Shown: positions 1-10,305, counted from the stretch's first letter. The stretch is DNA of 64,000 nucleotides from Agelas oroides (GCA_949130485.1 OX422187.1:10194205-10258204); one strand, 5' to 3'. The notes: generated by a model from the sequence alone, not told the origin. Translations and numbers: made by a program.

Positions 1-229
1 TTTCCAAATGCGAATCTAACTTTCTGGTCTGTTTCAAAAAAGAAAGCAGTGAAATTAGTCTTGATATTCCTGAAGGTGGGCAAGTGACAGAAGACGGCTG
101 GCTGATACTACCTCACACTAATCCTACTGTGAGTGATACTGAACACTGCATGACAGTCAAAGCACAGATGATAGATGCATTCAACTACACTAGCCTAATA
201 ATGAGTACACTTTGGTTTTGCTATAACAG

Positions 230-1562
230 TACCGTAGTGTCCCGCTAATACGCCCCCCCCCCCCCCCCTCTTTTCCGCCAAAGTTCCTGCACAGGGTAGT
301 TTGACTCGTTATAACGCTCCCCGGTGAGCGTCTTCTGGAACATCAAAACTACACGTGCTTACTATACGTTGCAAGTGCGTTCAGTAAGACTATAGTAGTT
401 GGTGAATCTTCTGTAAGTTTTGTGGCTTTTAGAAAAGCCGGTTAGATGTTCCAAGTTTTAAGCTGCTAGTTTAGCAAACAGGTTTATCAGTCTGTCAAGG
501 TGTTTTTGTTTCCCTCTGAAGATGTTGGGTAGATGCTGGTATTATGAGACAGCTAAACTGAATGACTACTCATTAGTGTAATGTATTTTTTCAGTTCCAT
601 CTAAAGGTTTGAAACATTTCTCCTGAGAATGTACCACTTATAAAATAAAATTCGTATTTTTCCTCCTAGGCAGTGGTTCTAAAAGTAAGAGCCTATGAAA
701 ATCACTCTTGCATGTATTATGAGTCGACTGCTGGTATTATGAGTCACCTGGTGCGTTGTTGATTGAAACAATTTCAGTTGAAGTTCAAACTGTATCCTTG
801 CATTTAATAACCTCTCTTTGTGCTGATAGTAATTTTTCTTCAATACAGCACCTTCCATTCTAACATGGTATTAATGTTAACATACACTGTTCAGGGTTCA
901 TAGTTTGGGATCCCTAAAATCATCAAACCTTGAAAAATACTACAGAGTAAACACATTTAGATGGGAAAGTTGCTATATAATGGCACCCGTATGTACTCTA
1001 AATGGACATCGAGTTTGGAAATTTTTGGAGTAAAAGTTACATGTGAACCCATAATACCCTCTGACTCATAATACCTGCATCTACCCTACACGCACGGAAC
1101 CACGAGTCCTTTCCCATCAACTTCAGAACGTCTTCTGTCACCATTGACGATGCAAGTCATCTCGCTGCCACTCTTGTGCAAGAAATACCAGCAGACTCTG
1201 GAAATTTCCCGTGGTACATGACCGACAGTGTTGCCGTTCTTTACAGCGAAGTCGTCGTGAATGTTATTGACCTCGCGTTGAACTGGCAGCTCTTCTCCGA
1301 TGTAGGGAGACCACGCAGCTTTGTAAACGTGATGTCCGCGAACAGTACTCTCGATCCTGAAAGTCGTCGCCATAGTTAGTTGGAAGTGTCCTAATTGCGT
1401 ACATAGCACTTGCGTAAAATCTTTTTGGGGGGGGGGGGGGGGGGGGGGGCTTATAGTCGAGACTAATTGCATCCTCGAATATAAGCCCCCCCCCCCCCCC
1501 CCACTTTACGCGGGATGTAGTGTACAAAATGGGGGGGCGTATTAACGGGACACTACGGTATG
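230..1562. mobile_element. TIR transposon remnant carrying a HIRAN-like ORF
   Basis: The two ends are inverted copies. The left reads TACCGTAGTGTCCCGCTAAT followed by ACG and a C run. The right, reverse-complemented, reads the same with one change (CCCGTTAAT). Long C or G homopolymers sit just inside both ends (about 251-268 and 1485-1502, plus a G run at 1427-1450). A HIRAN-like ORF lies on the minus strand near the right end. No transposase is visible, so the element is non-autonomous or internally deleted. A TA at each border fits a TA target site, but this is weak evidence for a superfamily. Confidence 0.7.
1086..1373 (-). CDS. HIRAN-like domain protein of a transposon
   Basis: The product is about 95 codons if it starts at MATTFRIEST (position 1373). 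A longer frame opens at 1472 but reads through the G run as polyproline, so I prefer the internal start. Visible pattern: VRGHHVYKAAWSPYIGEEL, then QREVNNIHDDFAV, then VGHVPREIS and a C-terminal GLVVPCV. This G-H-x-Y / W-x-P-x-x-G-E / RE-x-x-N-x-x-D-x-x-AV / VGHVP order is that of HIRAN domains, which in HLTF bind DNA 3' ends. Free-standing HIRAN-like proteins are common in transposons of marine invertebrates (established in general; the assignment here is by eye). It lies inside the TIR element 230-1562. Confidence 0.55.
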   Translation of the reverse strand: MATTFRIESTVRGHHVYKAAWSPYIGEELPVQREVNNIHDDFAVKNGNTVGHVPREISRVCWYFLHKSGSEMTCIVNGDRRRSEVDGKGLVVPCV

Positions 1563-1611
1563 TGTAGCTACAGAATTGTAAATCTTAACCTTTTTTTTTT
1601 ACCCTCACCAG

Positions 1612-1798
1612 ATTTCCAAGAAGGATGTAGATAACTTTAAACGTGGCAAGTGCATTTCCAAGTGTGAGCTGATTGTGGTGTGGGATCCAAAGCAGAAGAA
1701 TCAGAAACCTGAGCGTCTGCTACACAAAGTCAACATTAAAGGAGCCAGCGAATCATGCAACTATTTCTACCTAAGTCTCAATCCAGCATTGGATGAAA
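1612..1798 (+). CDS. Probable internal coding exon, gene not recognised
   Basis: A polypyrimidine tract and AG at 1610-1611 precede an open frame that ends at a GT donor (1799-1800, GTATGT). The frame reads ISKKDVDNFKRGKC near its start and NYFYLSLNPALDE at its end. An open tract at 3-198, frame 3 (SKCESNFLVCFKKES...), could be an upstream exon of the same gene, with the HIRAN element (230-1562) lying in the intron between them. I do not recognise the family. The decayed copy at 2390-2505 supports the idea that this was once a repeated exon. The Death-domain exon at 8060 is on the same strand and might be the 3' end of the same gene, but nothing in the sequence proves the link. Confidence 0.4.
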
Positions 1799-2389
1799 GT
1801 ATGTCCCCTCACTGACATGTAAGATAATGTACTGTACTCAGTACCCTTTTCACTGTTTCATAGCCGATTGTAGTAGGCACTCATACATTGCCCCCCCATG
1901 CAATCACATACATGCACACACACACACGCACAACACATCATGACCCACAATGCTATATAGTGCTTAGCATCCTATAGTACCTGTACACCTTGATTCAAAT
2001 GGGAGTCAGTGTGATGGAACCTTACCAGTCCCTGACACTGTCACTATCCTTGAAGAGACGCACTATATTACAGATAATTGTGGTTTTGTCTACTCATGCA
2101 GATGTAGTAAGACATCAGTCATTAACATCCAGTGGTGGATCAGTGAGTGAGGTATACTGCATAATAGCACCAGGCTTACTGTAGCTGTAACTCAACTTTT
2201 CCAAACCCTGGTAGCAAGCGTTCTAGTGAACTTGTCTTCGTCCAATAGAAACCCATACGTACATGAAGGTAAAGTCTGTCTTCTGTTGTATACTCTGCAC
2301 TTTGTACCCACACCACATTTCAAGTGGGGGAAAATGTATGTAAAATCGTGTATTTCACAAGTTAATTATATTATGATCTGAAAAAGGAA

Positions 2390-2505
2390 GGACGGATTTA
2401 CCTTTCTGAACCCACAAGGCAAGAAACCTGTGCATCTGAGTCACTTGGTCACCACAGAACATTATAGCTTCTTCCACCTAAGCCTAAACCCATCATGAAA
2501 GATAT
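2390..2505 (+). pseudogene. Decayed copy of the exon at 1612-1798
   Basis: In one frame this reads NPQGKKPVHLSHLV and then YSFFHLSLNPS followed by a stop. It parallels the intact exon, which reads KNQKPERLLHKVN and then NYFYLSLNPA. The stop interrupts at the position of the shared SLNP motif and no convincing donor follows. This is most simply a duplicated exon that has lost its frame. Confidence 0.45.
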
Positions 2506-2545
2506 TATGAATAATCAATGGACCACATCTCCCTAAGAAGTACAG

Positions 2546-2760
2546 TAAAACCTCTAATAACGGACCCTCCGAAAAGCGGACAACCTCCCTACAGCGGATG
2601 GCTCACTTGCCCCCGATTGAGTTTTACCATAGAACTAATACATTTCGAACCTCCGAGAAGCGGACACCTCTCAACTCCGAACAACGGACACTGATCAGTC
2701 CCCGACGTACCTTAGCCAATACAAAATTACCTCCGAAAACGGACAGTGAAGTTAATGTGG
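2546..2760. mobile_element. Pogo/Tigger-like transposon end
   Basis: The segment begins ACAGTAAAACCTCTAATAAC and carries repeated CGGAC words (CTCCGAAAAGCGGACA, CTCCGAGAAGCGGACA). That is the style of pogo/Tigger-type TIRs in invertebrates. A second short hairpin of the same family ends at 7691. No transposase is visible between them, and the right end of this copy was not found. Confidence 0.45.
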
Positions 2761-2924
2761 ACGCTTGTCGACCGCTTTCGTAATGCCACCGTCGCTGGAT
2801 TCAAAGACCGAGCACTATATTAACACTGTTGCTCATCGTGCTAGCCTTTCTCGTCAGCGTAAAGCAACGGAGAGGTCCGAAAATGCGCGGCGTTCAACAG
2901 CCCAGCCCATCACAGATTACCAGC

Positions 2925-4005
2925 GGAGAGAGTCGGTAGACTCTCTATGTAGGGATGGCGCCGACGCGCAATATATGCAATAGGCTTAAGCAAAAGCCGT
3001 ATAACTTCACCACAAACGGGATCCGCTTTTTTCACAGCGGTTCATGTGGCGGTTACATCACCTATTGAATATCCAAACACTTAAAAAACATTAAAAATGG
3101 AAAAGGATATAGGGATGGCATGCCAAAAAGTATAGAAACAAGATAGGGATGATATAAAAGTGAAGGCAAATATACAAAGCCCCATCTATCCCTACATCTT
3201 TGTTACACTAACAAACTGCAAAAAAGAGTAGGGATGGGGCTTTGTATGTTTGCCTTCACTTTTATATCATCCCTATCTTGTTTCTATACTTTTTGGCATG
3301 CCATCCCTATATCCTTTTCCATTTTTAATGTTTTTTAAGTCTTGTTTCTGAACTTTTTTGACTGCTAGTCTTCCTCAGTTACAATGTGAGGCCTTTCTTG
3401 CTGTCTACGCCCCCAGCTGTATAGCTTTAGCCAATGTAGCCCATTCCCAGACCTTTATCCCAGCTCAATACTTGCACCTAGCTACTTTCGCAGCATAGCG
3501 CCTAAGTTCAAAGGTGAGTACCAGTCTCGTTCCCAACAGTCGGTGGTTTGGGAACGAGACTATGTGTACGCATGCGTACACGGACAGAAAATGGCGTCCC
3601 ACAGCAACGGACAGCAGGCTATTGTGACTGTGAACAGCTAGTATGATTTCAGTCCGAGTTATCAACACGCTGAGTGTTCGTGGACCTGCACGCTTTGATG
3701 AGCATTCGTTTCGTGTATAAATGACGGTGAGTACTTAAACCGTTTGTGAGTTATCATTGTTGAACAAAATCATGATGAGAAGAAAATGGTACTTTTGCTA
3801 CCACGCACTTTTGTGTTTAACTCTCTTCCACGATGCTTTTCGGAAAGCTTGTGGGTTTTTCTGGTTGTAAAATCACTCGAAGATGTACGCTGGGCACTTC
3901 TTTGAGCTTAAAACGCGTTTGTGGTTGAGTTTCATGGCTTTTGCTTAAGTATTGTATATATTGCATGTCCGCGCCATCCAGTCTACCGACTCTCTGATAA
4001 GTAAC
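2925..4005. repeat. Large inverted repeat with a nested foldback element
   Basis: The arm at about 2928-2993 (GAGAGAGTCGGTAGACTCTC, a GGCGCCGACGCGCAATATAT stretch, then CTTAAGCAAAAGCC) recurs in reverse at about 3940-4000 (GGCTTTTGCTTAAG, CCGCGCCATCCAGTCTACCG-like). The foldback MITE 3079-3341 sits inside. No coding capacity is evident. Confidence 0.55.
3079..3341. mobile_element. Foldback MITE, 'AGGGATGG' family, copy 1
   Basis: Two arms of about 110-120 bp are near-perfect reverse complements. The left begins ACTTAAAAAACATTAAAAAT and continues with TAGGGATGGCATGCCAAAAA. The right ends with TTTTTGGCATGCCATCCCTA and ATTTTTAATGTTTTTTAAGT. Only about 25 bp separate them, so the transcript or single strand would fold into one long hairpin. 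Related copies lie at 6895-7478 and 52888-53240. Confidence 0.8.
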
Positions 4006-4136
4006 CCGTCGTGCGCACTCCGTCGTGCACACCCCGCCGTGCACTTACCTTACCAACGAAGACAAATGTGTCCACCACACTCATAACACTACAGGAAACA
4101 AAAAAGAAACACACCTAGTGCAACCCCTGGCCCCAG

Positions 4137-4182
4137 CCCTAACCCTAACCCTAACCCTAACCCTAACCCTAACCCTAACCCT
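4137..4182 (+). repeat. Interstitial telomere-type repeat (CCCTAA)n
   Basis: Seven tandem CCCTAA units, equal to TTAGGG on the minus strand, run into CCCTTAACC. A degenerate version (CCCTAACCCTAGCCCTAA) is at about 5848-5880 with the same downstream flank. Its position inside a repeat element argues against a chromosome end here. Confidence 0.9.
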
Positions 4183-4681
4183 TAACCATTTAGCCAACAA
4201 GCCACAACAGACGACCAGCACACTGTTCGGTCTAATGTATGCTGTGAAAAGATAATTATGAATATCCAACACACATGAACCGCTGTGAAACGAATTACTT
4301 ATGAATATCCAACAGAAGACGTAATGATGACGTAATGCAACATGAACAGCTGCGAATCCCCACCACAAACATGCTAAAAGCTTATTTAAGCACCCAGGCC
4401 TCCTCTTTAAGTGCCTTTGTGATCAGCAAGACTCATATACATGTAAGTGGCCAAAAGCCACGCGGAAGACAGCTAAATGCAAAAGTGTGCGGTCATGAAA
4501 GTGCCATTTTTCGTATTCTTCTTTCTTTCTTTCTTGTTAAGACCACTATGTTCAACAACGATATCTCGCAAACGGTTTAAGTACTCACCGTCATTTTAGT
4601 ATGAAACTGATGCTTATCCCATCGCGGAGCTCTACGACCACGGTATAGACTAAGTTCACCCGGTTTGAAACCGTTTACGTC

Positions 4682-5750
4682 ATGCCAAATGTTATTGATA
4701 GTTCGGTAGTGAACTTGTATGCTGATGATACTACTCTTTATTACTCCAGTAAGAATTTGTCGGATTTGAAAGACTCAGTCGAGTCTGATGTTGAAAAAGT
4801 TAGCAAGTGGATAGACGACAATGGCCTTATTATGAATTCTAGCAAGACTCAGTGTATGTTCCTAAGTAGAAAAAGGAGAGAACATGAAGTGGCTGAAGTC
4901 AGGATTGTGCACCGTGGAGAGGAACTGACAAGTGGGTCTAGTGTCAAGTATCTGGGTGTAGTGGTGGACAAGGACCTGAAATGGAAGGAACAAGTCTCGC
5001 ATGTACACAAAAAGTGTTTGGCTACCCTCTCCAAGCTTCGTAGGATATTCCCTGCACTTCCAGTATCAACGAGAATATTGCTGTACAATGCACTTGTGTT
5101 GCCTCATCTGGATTTTTGCAGCAGTACTGTGGTGAAACCCTGACCAGGAGGATTGAGAAAATTCAGCTATGAGACTGATTACGTCATCACCACCAAGAAC
5201 TTCTAGTGATGAACTTCGTGAGAAGCTCTCCTGGATGACACTGAGGGATAGGAGAAGGTTCCATATTCTCTGTAAGGTCCACCGATGCCTTCATAGGCAC
5301 GCTCCTGAATATCTGTGTAAGAAATTTACCATAAACCCAGGGAGAACAAGGAGGTTTGGAAAGTATACCTTCAGCGACCACGGACTGAATTTTATAGGAG
5401 ATCGTTTGAGTATGGTGGAGGTATGATGTGGAACAATCTCCCCAACCACTTGCATGAAATGAATTCATTTTTAGCTTTTAAGCGGACATTGTATAATTTC
5501 ATTCTACAGAAATGGTCTCTCTTCTCTTTCTTTTTTTTTTTTTTGTGTGTGTGTGTGTAACGTTTGTCTCTATTTCTGTGTAAGCCTTGCCTTAGTGGTT
5601 AGACTTTATTTGCTTGTTCTAGTTTTTTCCTCATGGTTTATTGTTATGTACTGTATTTCCTTCGTTTGTCAGGACCCTCGGGAAGACCGGCCACTGAGCT
5701 GATGAGGCATTCCTGTCCAAATAAAAGTTTATCTATCTATCTATCTTATT
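4682..5750 (+). pseudogene. 5'-truncated CR1/L2-like LINE, reverse transcriptase remnant
   Basis: The first frame (4682-5143) has the RT catalytic box LYADDTTLYYS, then WIDDNGLIMNSSKTQCMF and YLGVVVDKDLKWKEQV, the thumb-side order of non-LTR reverse transcriptases. Near 5130-5165 the frame shifts (GETLTRRIEKIQ is out of frame with both ORFs). A second frame (5169-5426) continues the usual C-terminal tail (RDRRRFHILCKVHRCLHRHA, PEYLCKKF). The motif WNNLPNHLHEMNSFLAFK follows in a third frame to about 5500. The copy ends in a short ATCT repeat (about 5728-5747), a tail type seen in CR1/L2-like LINEs. It lacks the endonuclease and most of the RT and has several frameshifts, so it is inactive. 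Confidence 0.8.
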
Positions 5751-6239
5751 AATATCCATAAGAGGCTACAGTAGCAAAGACGTTCATCACATTTTGTAAG
5801 ACCAGAGGAAAAAAAAATGGAAGCACTATATACATTCCCCGACCCCAGCCCTAACCCTAGCCCTAATGAGCTCTAACCCTTAACCATTTAGCCAACGAGC
5901 CGCTTCAGACGGCCACCATGCAGTATGGTCTTAACTTACGGCAGCGCGACGGATTATAAACATTTAATAAGGTGCGCGACAGATTATAAATAGTTATTAA
6001 GGTGACGTAACAGGAAACGGTTTCAAACCGGGTGAACTTAGTCTATCCCCGCCTCAGCGTCTGCATAGCTCACCCTGGTCAACAAAAGCCATTCACAACA
6101 CTCTGAGGCTGTTGTCCGTTACTTAGGACGCCATTTTCTAATTTTGTACGCATGCGCACACGAAGTCTCGTTCCCAGACCAAAGACCACGGTCATTGGTC
6201 TGGAAGCGAGACTAGTACACAAGTGAAATGGCCCGCGGG

Positions 6240-7480
6240 CAGTACGCGTGGCTGGCACTGTCTCCACCCCCCCCCCCCCCCCCCCCCCCCACCCCGCGGC
6301 ATTGGGCAAGGCTTATGAACACCACGTAGGTAAGGCGCTACCTACTTGTAGCTACACTAAAAATAGCCTACTCACAGCTTTAGTGAACTGTAAAGCTAGG
6401 ATGGTCAGTTGTCAGTATGATAGTTTTCTATGCTGCAGCTGGTCAGTCGTCATGACAACTGAATCATGAAATTTGTTTCTCAAAGTTTGAGAGCTGTGCA
6501 GGAATGGATTATTATACTCTATATTTTTAACAGTTATACATTATGCATGTTATACTGTATAATGTCAAACATTGTATATTGGTTGTCTAATGTCTGTATA
6601 CTCAGTCAGAAATGACGTTATACAGTTATACGTATATTTGTGGTATAACACCGTATATTTTGTATATTTATCCAATCCTGCACACCTATGCAAAGTTTGG
6701 TAGGGAGAGTGGTTGGCCCTTCATCAAGTTCTAGCTGGCTATATTACACATAATTATTACATGCCTGGAACCACTATATACTAACTGTCAACACCATTTC
6801 AAAAGTTCTTGTGTTGCGGTTACACTTGAAAAATTCTTCTTAGGCTTAGGTCTAACTGTAACTGAGATTAACATCAAAAAAGTACAGAAACAAAACTTAA
6901 AAAACGTAAAAAGATGTAGGGATGGCATGCCAAAAGTATGCAAACAAGGTAGGGATAATGCATGAAAGCAAAGGTCAACATATTGGCAAAGCCCCATCCC
7001 TACATTTTTTTCACACTACAGCTGATGCAATGCTGCTAGATCATATTAGCCTCTTTCCTGAGCCAACATGTGGGAGAAGGAATGTGGCCTGGGGACGAGG
7101 TTAAAACCATGCCATGTACTTTAATGACACTATCATAAGTCTGCAGTCTACTCCAACTCACTGCTTAAGTTGTTGAAGAGGTTCCGTATAACATAATGCT
7201 ACCAAGAGGGTCATACTAGCCTCATTCCCAGGCCATGTGGGAGGAGGAGGTGGCCTGAGAACGAGGCTATATACAGCCATGAACTGCCAGTAATAAAGGT
7301 TGTGAACTTGTGTGTTTTAGGAAGACCCCCATGCACTAACTGTAGTGTGAAAAAGATGTAGGGATGGGGCTTTGCCAATATGTTGACCTTTGCTTTCATG
7401 TATTATCCCTACCTTGTTTGCATACTTTTTGGCATGCCATCCCTACATCTTTTTACATTTTTAATGTTTTTTAAGTCTTT
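6240..7480. mobile_element. Long dispersed repeat with foldback arms, 'AGGGATGG' family, copy 2
   Basis: The left part (about 6240-6890) is non-palindromic and recurs in reverse orientation at about 53250-53690. Shared words include GGCAAGGCTTATGAACA, GATGGTCAGTTGTCAGTATG and CATGCCTGGAACCACT. The right part (6895-7478) is the foldback with arms 6895-7015 and 7343-7478. A GTTCCCAG-type small palindrome (about 7211-7271) lies in its loop, and it occupies the same place in the copy at 53 kb. That small insertion therefore predates the spread of this repeat. A C run of more than 20 lies at about 6267-6290. Confidence 0.75.
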
Positions 7481-7594
7481 ATAAGCATGATAGTAGAGTT
7501 CCTCTTGCCATATTGCTATTGAAAAAAAAACATCAAAATATATTATAATAATACATTTAAGTGTTGTTTTTCGTCTTTAAGAAATTTCCAATAG

Positions 7595-7691
7595 GTTTAA
7601 AGGAAATAAAACCTCCGAGAAGAGGACAACCTCTCTACAAGTGACAACTGGCCTGTCCCCAATGTGTCCTTTGTTCGGAGGTTTTACTGTA
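7595..7691. mobile_element. Tiny pogo-like hairpin element
   Basis: Left arm AAAACCTCCGAGAAGAGGAC and right arm GTCCTTTGTTCGGAGGTTTT are imperfect reverse complements, with CTGTA at the outer right end. It matches the end of the element starting at 2546. Confidence 0.5.
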
Positions 7692-8059
7692 GGCCTAGAT
7701 GTTATGTGATATAGCACAAGTAGTCAAAGGCAATGGTGGTAGGATGCATTTTGAAATCCCTACCCATATAACTGTCAGTAAACTCTTCCCATTAGAATCA
7801 CTAAATGCAGTGCAGGACAAAGAAGGATCTAAAACACTCGGTAAGCCTTGCTTTAACAATGAAAGTAGATGCCCTTTCAACCACGCACCAGATAAATGCA
7901 TCAACTCACTTGGCAGACTCAGCTACTCAATTGCCAGAGAACTTTGGTTGATTGCCTGTCTGCTGGATCCACTGCTAATTTTGTTGCATACAGTATTATA
8001 CCTGTGAGGCCTGAGGTCATGTCACTGCAGGTGTCATGTAAACCTATCTATCATGACAG

Positions 8060-8346
8060 GAACAGAAGATCTTAGTGACATCACCAGCTACCTCTACCAA
8101 CTGGACAAAACAGCAATCTGCTACCTGGGTCTTGTGCTGGGCCTTGAGTACACCAGACTACAGGGCATGATGGACTCCCCAACCTTCCTCCAACATATGC
8201 TAGCTGCATGGCTACAGAGGGTAGACAAGGTGCAACAGGTTGGAGTCCCAACATGGGAGAAGCTGGTGGAAGCTCTGAGAGACCCAAGAGTAGGCCAGAA
8301 TGGAATCAGCACAAACATTGAACAGGACAAACTAAAACCTCAATGA
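8060..8346 (+). CDS. Terminal exon of a Death-domain protein
   Basis: The exon follows an AG at 8058-8059 and reads TEDLSDITSYLYQL, AICYLGLVLGLEYTRLQGM, HMLAAWLQRVDKVQQ, VPTWEKLVEALRDPRVGQNG and IEQD before the stop. The spacing of an L-G-x-x-LGL helix, a W near the fourth helix and a TWEKLVEAL sixth helix is that of the Death-domain fold. This fold mediates homotypic protein-protein interactions in apoptotic and immune signalling. AATAAA at about 8458 suits a polyadenylation signal. Invertebrate genomes with expanded innate immunity often have many genes ending in such an exon (family knowledge). Upstream exons could not be assigned; a frame at 7699-8007 is not convincing. A CARD or DED fold is less likely but possible. 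Confidence 0.55.
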
Positions 8347-8469
8347 ATGCATTTTTATTATGTTTACCACTGCTAACTTCCATGTACATATGATTGCGAA
8401 ATATTGCGCTTTATATGCTCTTATGAATATTCTGGACTTTGTACATCCATGGGCTGTGAATAAAATAAT

Positions 8470-9380
8470 AATTTTTACTTATGCTAAAGACTTGACTAAA
8501 AACTGGGTCTGTAGCTAATAATCCACGGGCATAGCTAAGCGATAATGCAATGTTTACTATAATTATATAGTCAGACACCTAACATCCAACGGGACCTAAC
8601 CATAAAGCACTGGCTATAGGTTTGTTGTCTGCTTCTTGTCTGTGATCTTGGACAATTAAGACAGACATTGTAATCATGTGGGGGTTGAGGAAAATGTTCC
8701 AACGTGGTATGGAATATACCAGGTCCTACAGTGATTACGCATGTTGAAAACTACCGTACTATGTACAACAAAACTATAGCATTCAGTGTTGAGAGTTCAT
8801 TGGAATTCAACCTTCAGCATCCTGCAAAGAGAACAAAAGTATAATAATTGTTGTGTACAGTATTTATTCATATAATGCATGATCCAATCTAGTGTAAGGA
8901 ATTCAATTCTGAGAATTTACTGATGGATCCAACTTAGTGCAAGCCGCCACTAATTAATTTTGGGTTGATCCAATTTAATACCAAGAATGAAGCCGCTCAG
9001 TTGTCCCAGTCAGTTTATTTTGTGACGACAAAGGGCAGCCTAGCCTCATTCCCAGGCCACTCCCAGATTTTATCTCGCAGCTGTGGAGAAAAATCAGGAG
9101 AAGGCCTGGTACCATCACTACGTCTCGGACCAGAAATGATGGACTCGGTTTTGTAATGGTGGCAACATGCCCAGGCAATATGTGGCCAGAACAGCAAGCG
9201 ATTAAACAGTCAAGTTTGCCAGCCAACAGCTATGGACTTCGCAAGTACCAAGTTGCTAATGTAGACATAAGTAGAAGGCGTTATGCATGTACATCGAAGC
9301 AGTTGGCTGAGGGCAAGGAACTCTTTGCATTGCTGTTTGACCAAGAAATAATTTTTCATATTTGAGCAACACATAATCTA
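8470..9380. other. Intergenic, no gene seen
   Basis: I find no exon-like structure here. A GTTCCCAG-type degenerate palindrome lies near 9046-9150 (CCTCATTCCCAGGCCACTCC and a later AGGCCTGG). Confidence 0.4.
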
Positions 9381-9382
9381 AT

Positions 9383-9644
9383 CAAGAGCGCATAAGAACG
9401 GGCGGCTAGAGTAAGAGTGTGTAACCACGTAAAATTCGAAACCGGGCAGAATTTACCGCCAGTACTAAAAATAGTAACACGCACTGCGCACGCTGCGTTG
9501 ACATAAGCCCTTATGCATTGTTGCTATAACGCACACGTGACCGGATGTTCTATTTTTAGTACGGTTCAATAATTTTGCCCGGACTATGGGCTTCTATTGG
9601 AGTTACATGCTCTTCCTCTAGCCGCCCGTTCTTATGCGCTCTTG
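9383..9644. mobile_element. MITE, CAAGAGCGCATAAG family, copy 1
   Basis: The ends are exact inverted repeats of at least 28 bp beginning CAAGAGCGCATAAGAACGGG. The internal halves are also loosely palindromic (TACTAAAAATAG and CTATTTTTAGTA). A TCTAAT direct repeat flanks the element (9377-9382 and 9645-9650). Copies 2 and 3 are at 43225-43470 and 49846-50098. Confidence 0.85.
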
Positions 9645-9858
9645 TCTAATCTAATGCAAGAAACTCAATTCCTGTAACTTATGGATGGATCTAACCATGC
9701 CCAAATAAACAAATACGGTTGAGAGACATAGTGCAGGGTAACCAAATGTGCTAAAATTTGCTGAAATGGCTAAATAGGAATGTTAATATCAGTGTTTCGA
9801 ATGGTCTGTACACTTTCATCATTCAGTTTTCACTACAATTATCATTACATTCTGTCAG

Positions 9859-10305
9859 TCAACCAATAAACAATAATATAATTGCTGAGCACAATGAACA
9901 GCACTGAAGTGCAGAGCCCTTGGCGCAAGCTAGATGATAAGTGTTTATGCTTGCCATATGTGTTCGGTTCTGTTCTTGCCAAGTCTGCTCACGTGTTTCA
10001 GGAGCTCTCTTACTCACCTTGCGGACTTTGTCTCTCTCTTTCCTCACTAATAATTCTTCCTCAGACAGTAAGGCTTTTCTACGTTTCATTGCGTTCTCAG
10101 GCTCCCCAGCAGCAGTACACCATGCTTTCCTTTTCTTCAATGCGAAGGCATGGCCACAGTCACAAACTGACGTCTTCACGTGCACCACGGTATTACACTG
10201 TGGGCATACCTTTCTTAGACGCATAGACCTATTGCACTCCGTTGCATGCACTACAGTATTACACTGTGGGCATACCTTTCTGAACCTCTCGTAAAAGACA
10301 GTCAC
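9859..10305 (-). CDS. Transposon-associated zinc-ribbon protein, internally duplicated
   Basis: A 148-codon frame with KVCPQCNTVVH twice (residues about 10-20 and 32-42), then VCDCGHAFALKKRKAW, then a charged tract with two repeats of the form RxETREQTWQEQNRTHMA. The CPxC...CxCGHxF pattern is a short zinc ribbon. The following ETxEQTxxRQEQNRxxMA repeats are, as I recall, found in invertebrate mobile-element proteins, including regions ahead of Helitron-like helicases. The second zinc knuckle arises from a 60-bp tandem DNA duplication (about 10192-10280). No helicase or transposase follows. Function is unknown and the frame may be a relic. Confidence 0.5.
   Translation of the reverse strand: MTVFYERFRKVCPQCNTVVHATECNRSMRLRKVCPQCNTVVHVKTSVCDCGHAFALKKRKAWCTAAGEPENAMKRRKALLSEEELLVRKERDKVRKVSKRAPETREQTWQEQNRTHMASINTYHLACAKGSALQCCSLCSAIILLFIG

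Larger units (their letters stand above)
3520..6200. mobile_element. Composite TIR element with internal palindromes, interrupted by a LINE
   Basis: The outer arms are inverted copies. At about 3524-3630 the order is GTCTCGTTCCC..., GGGAACGAGACT, TACGCATGCGTACAC, AAAATGGCGTCC, AACGGACA. At about 6078-6205 the same order is found in reverse. Inner inverted arms occur at about 3718-3850 versus 4445-4595 (ACGGTGAGTACTTAAACCGT), and at 4648-4680 versus 6008-6045 (GACTAAGTTCACCCGGTTTG). The telomere-like tract with its 3' flank (TTAACCATTTAGCCAAC) is present as a direct copy at about 5840-5900. The outer end GTCTCGTTCCCAGACC relates it to the small GTTCCCAG elements elsewhere in the window. Confidence 0.6.

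Noticed and set aside
4025..4368. Thr/Leu-rich and Arg/Val-rich ORFs across 4.0-4.4 kb
   Set aside because: They are translations of the CCCTAA tract.
7699..8007. 102-codon ORF just upstream of the Death-domain exon
   Set aside because: No motif, no acceptor/donor pair in phase with 8060, and it starts next to a MITE.
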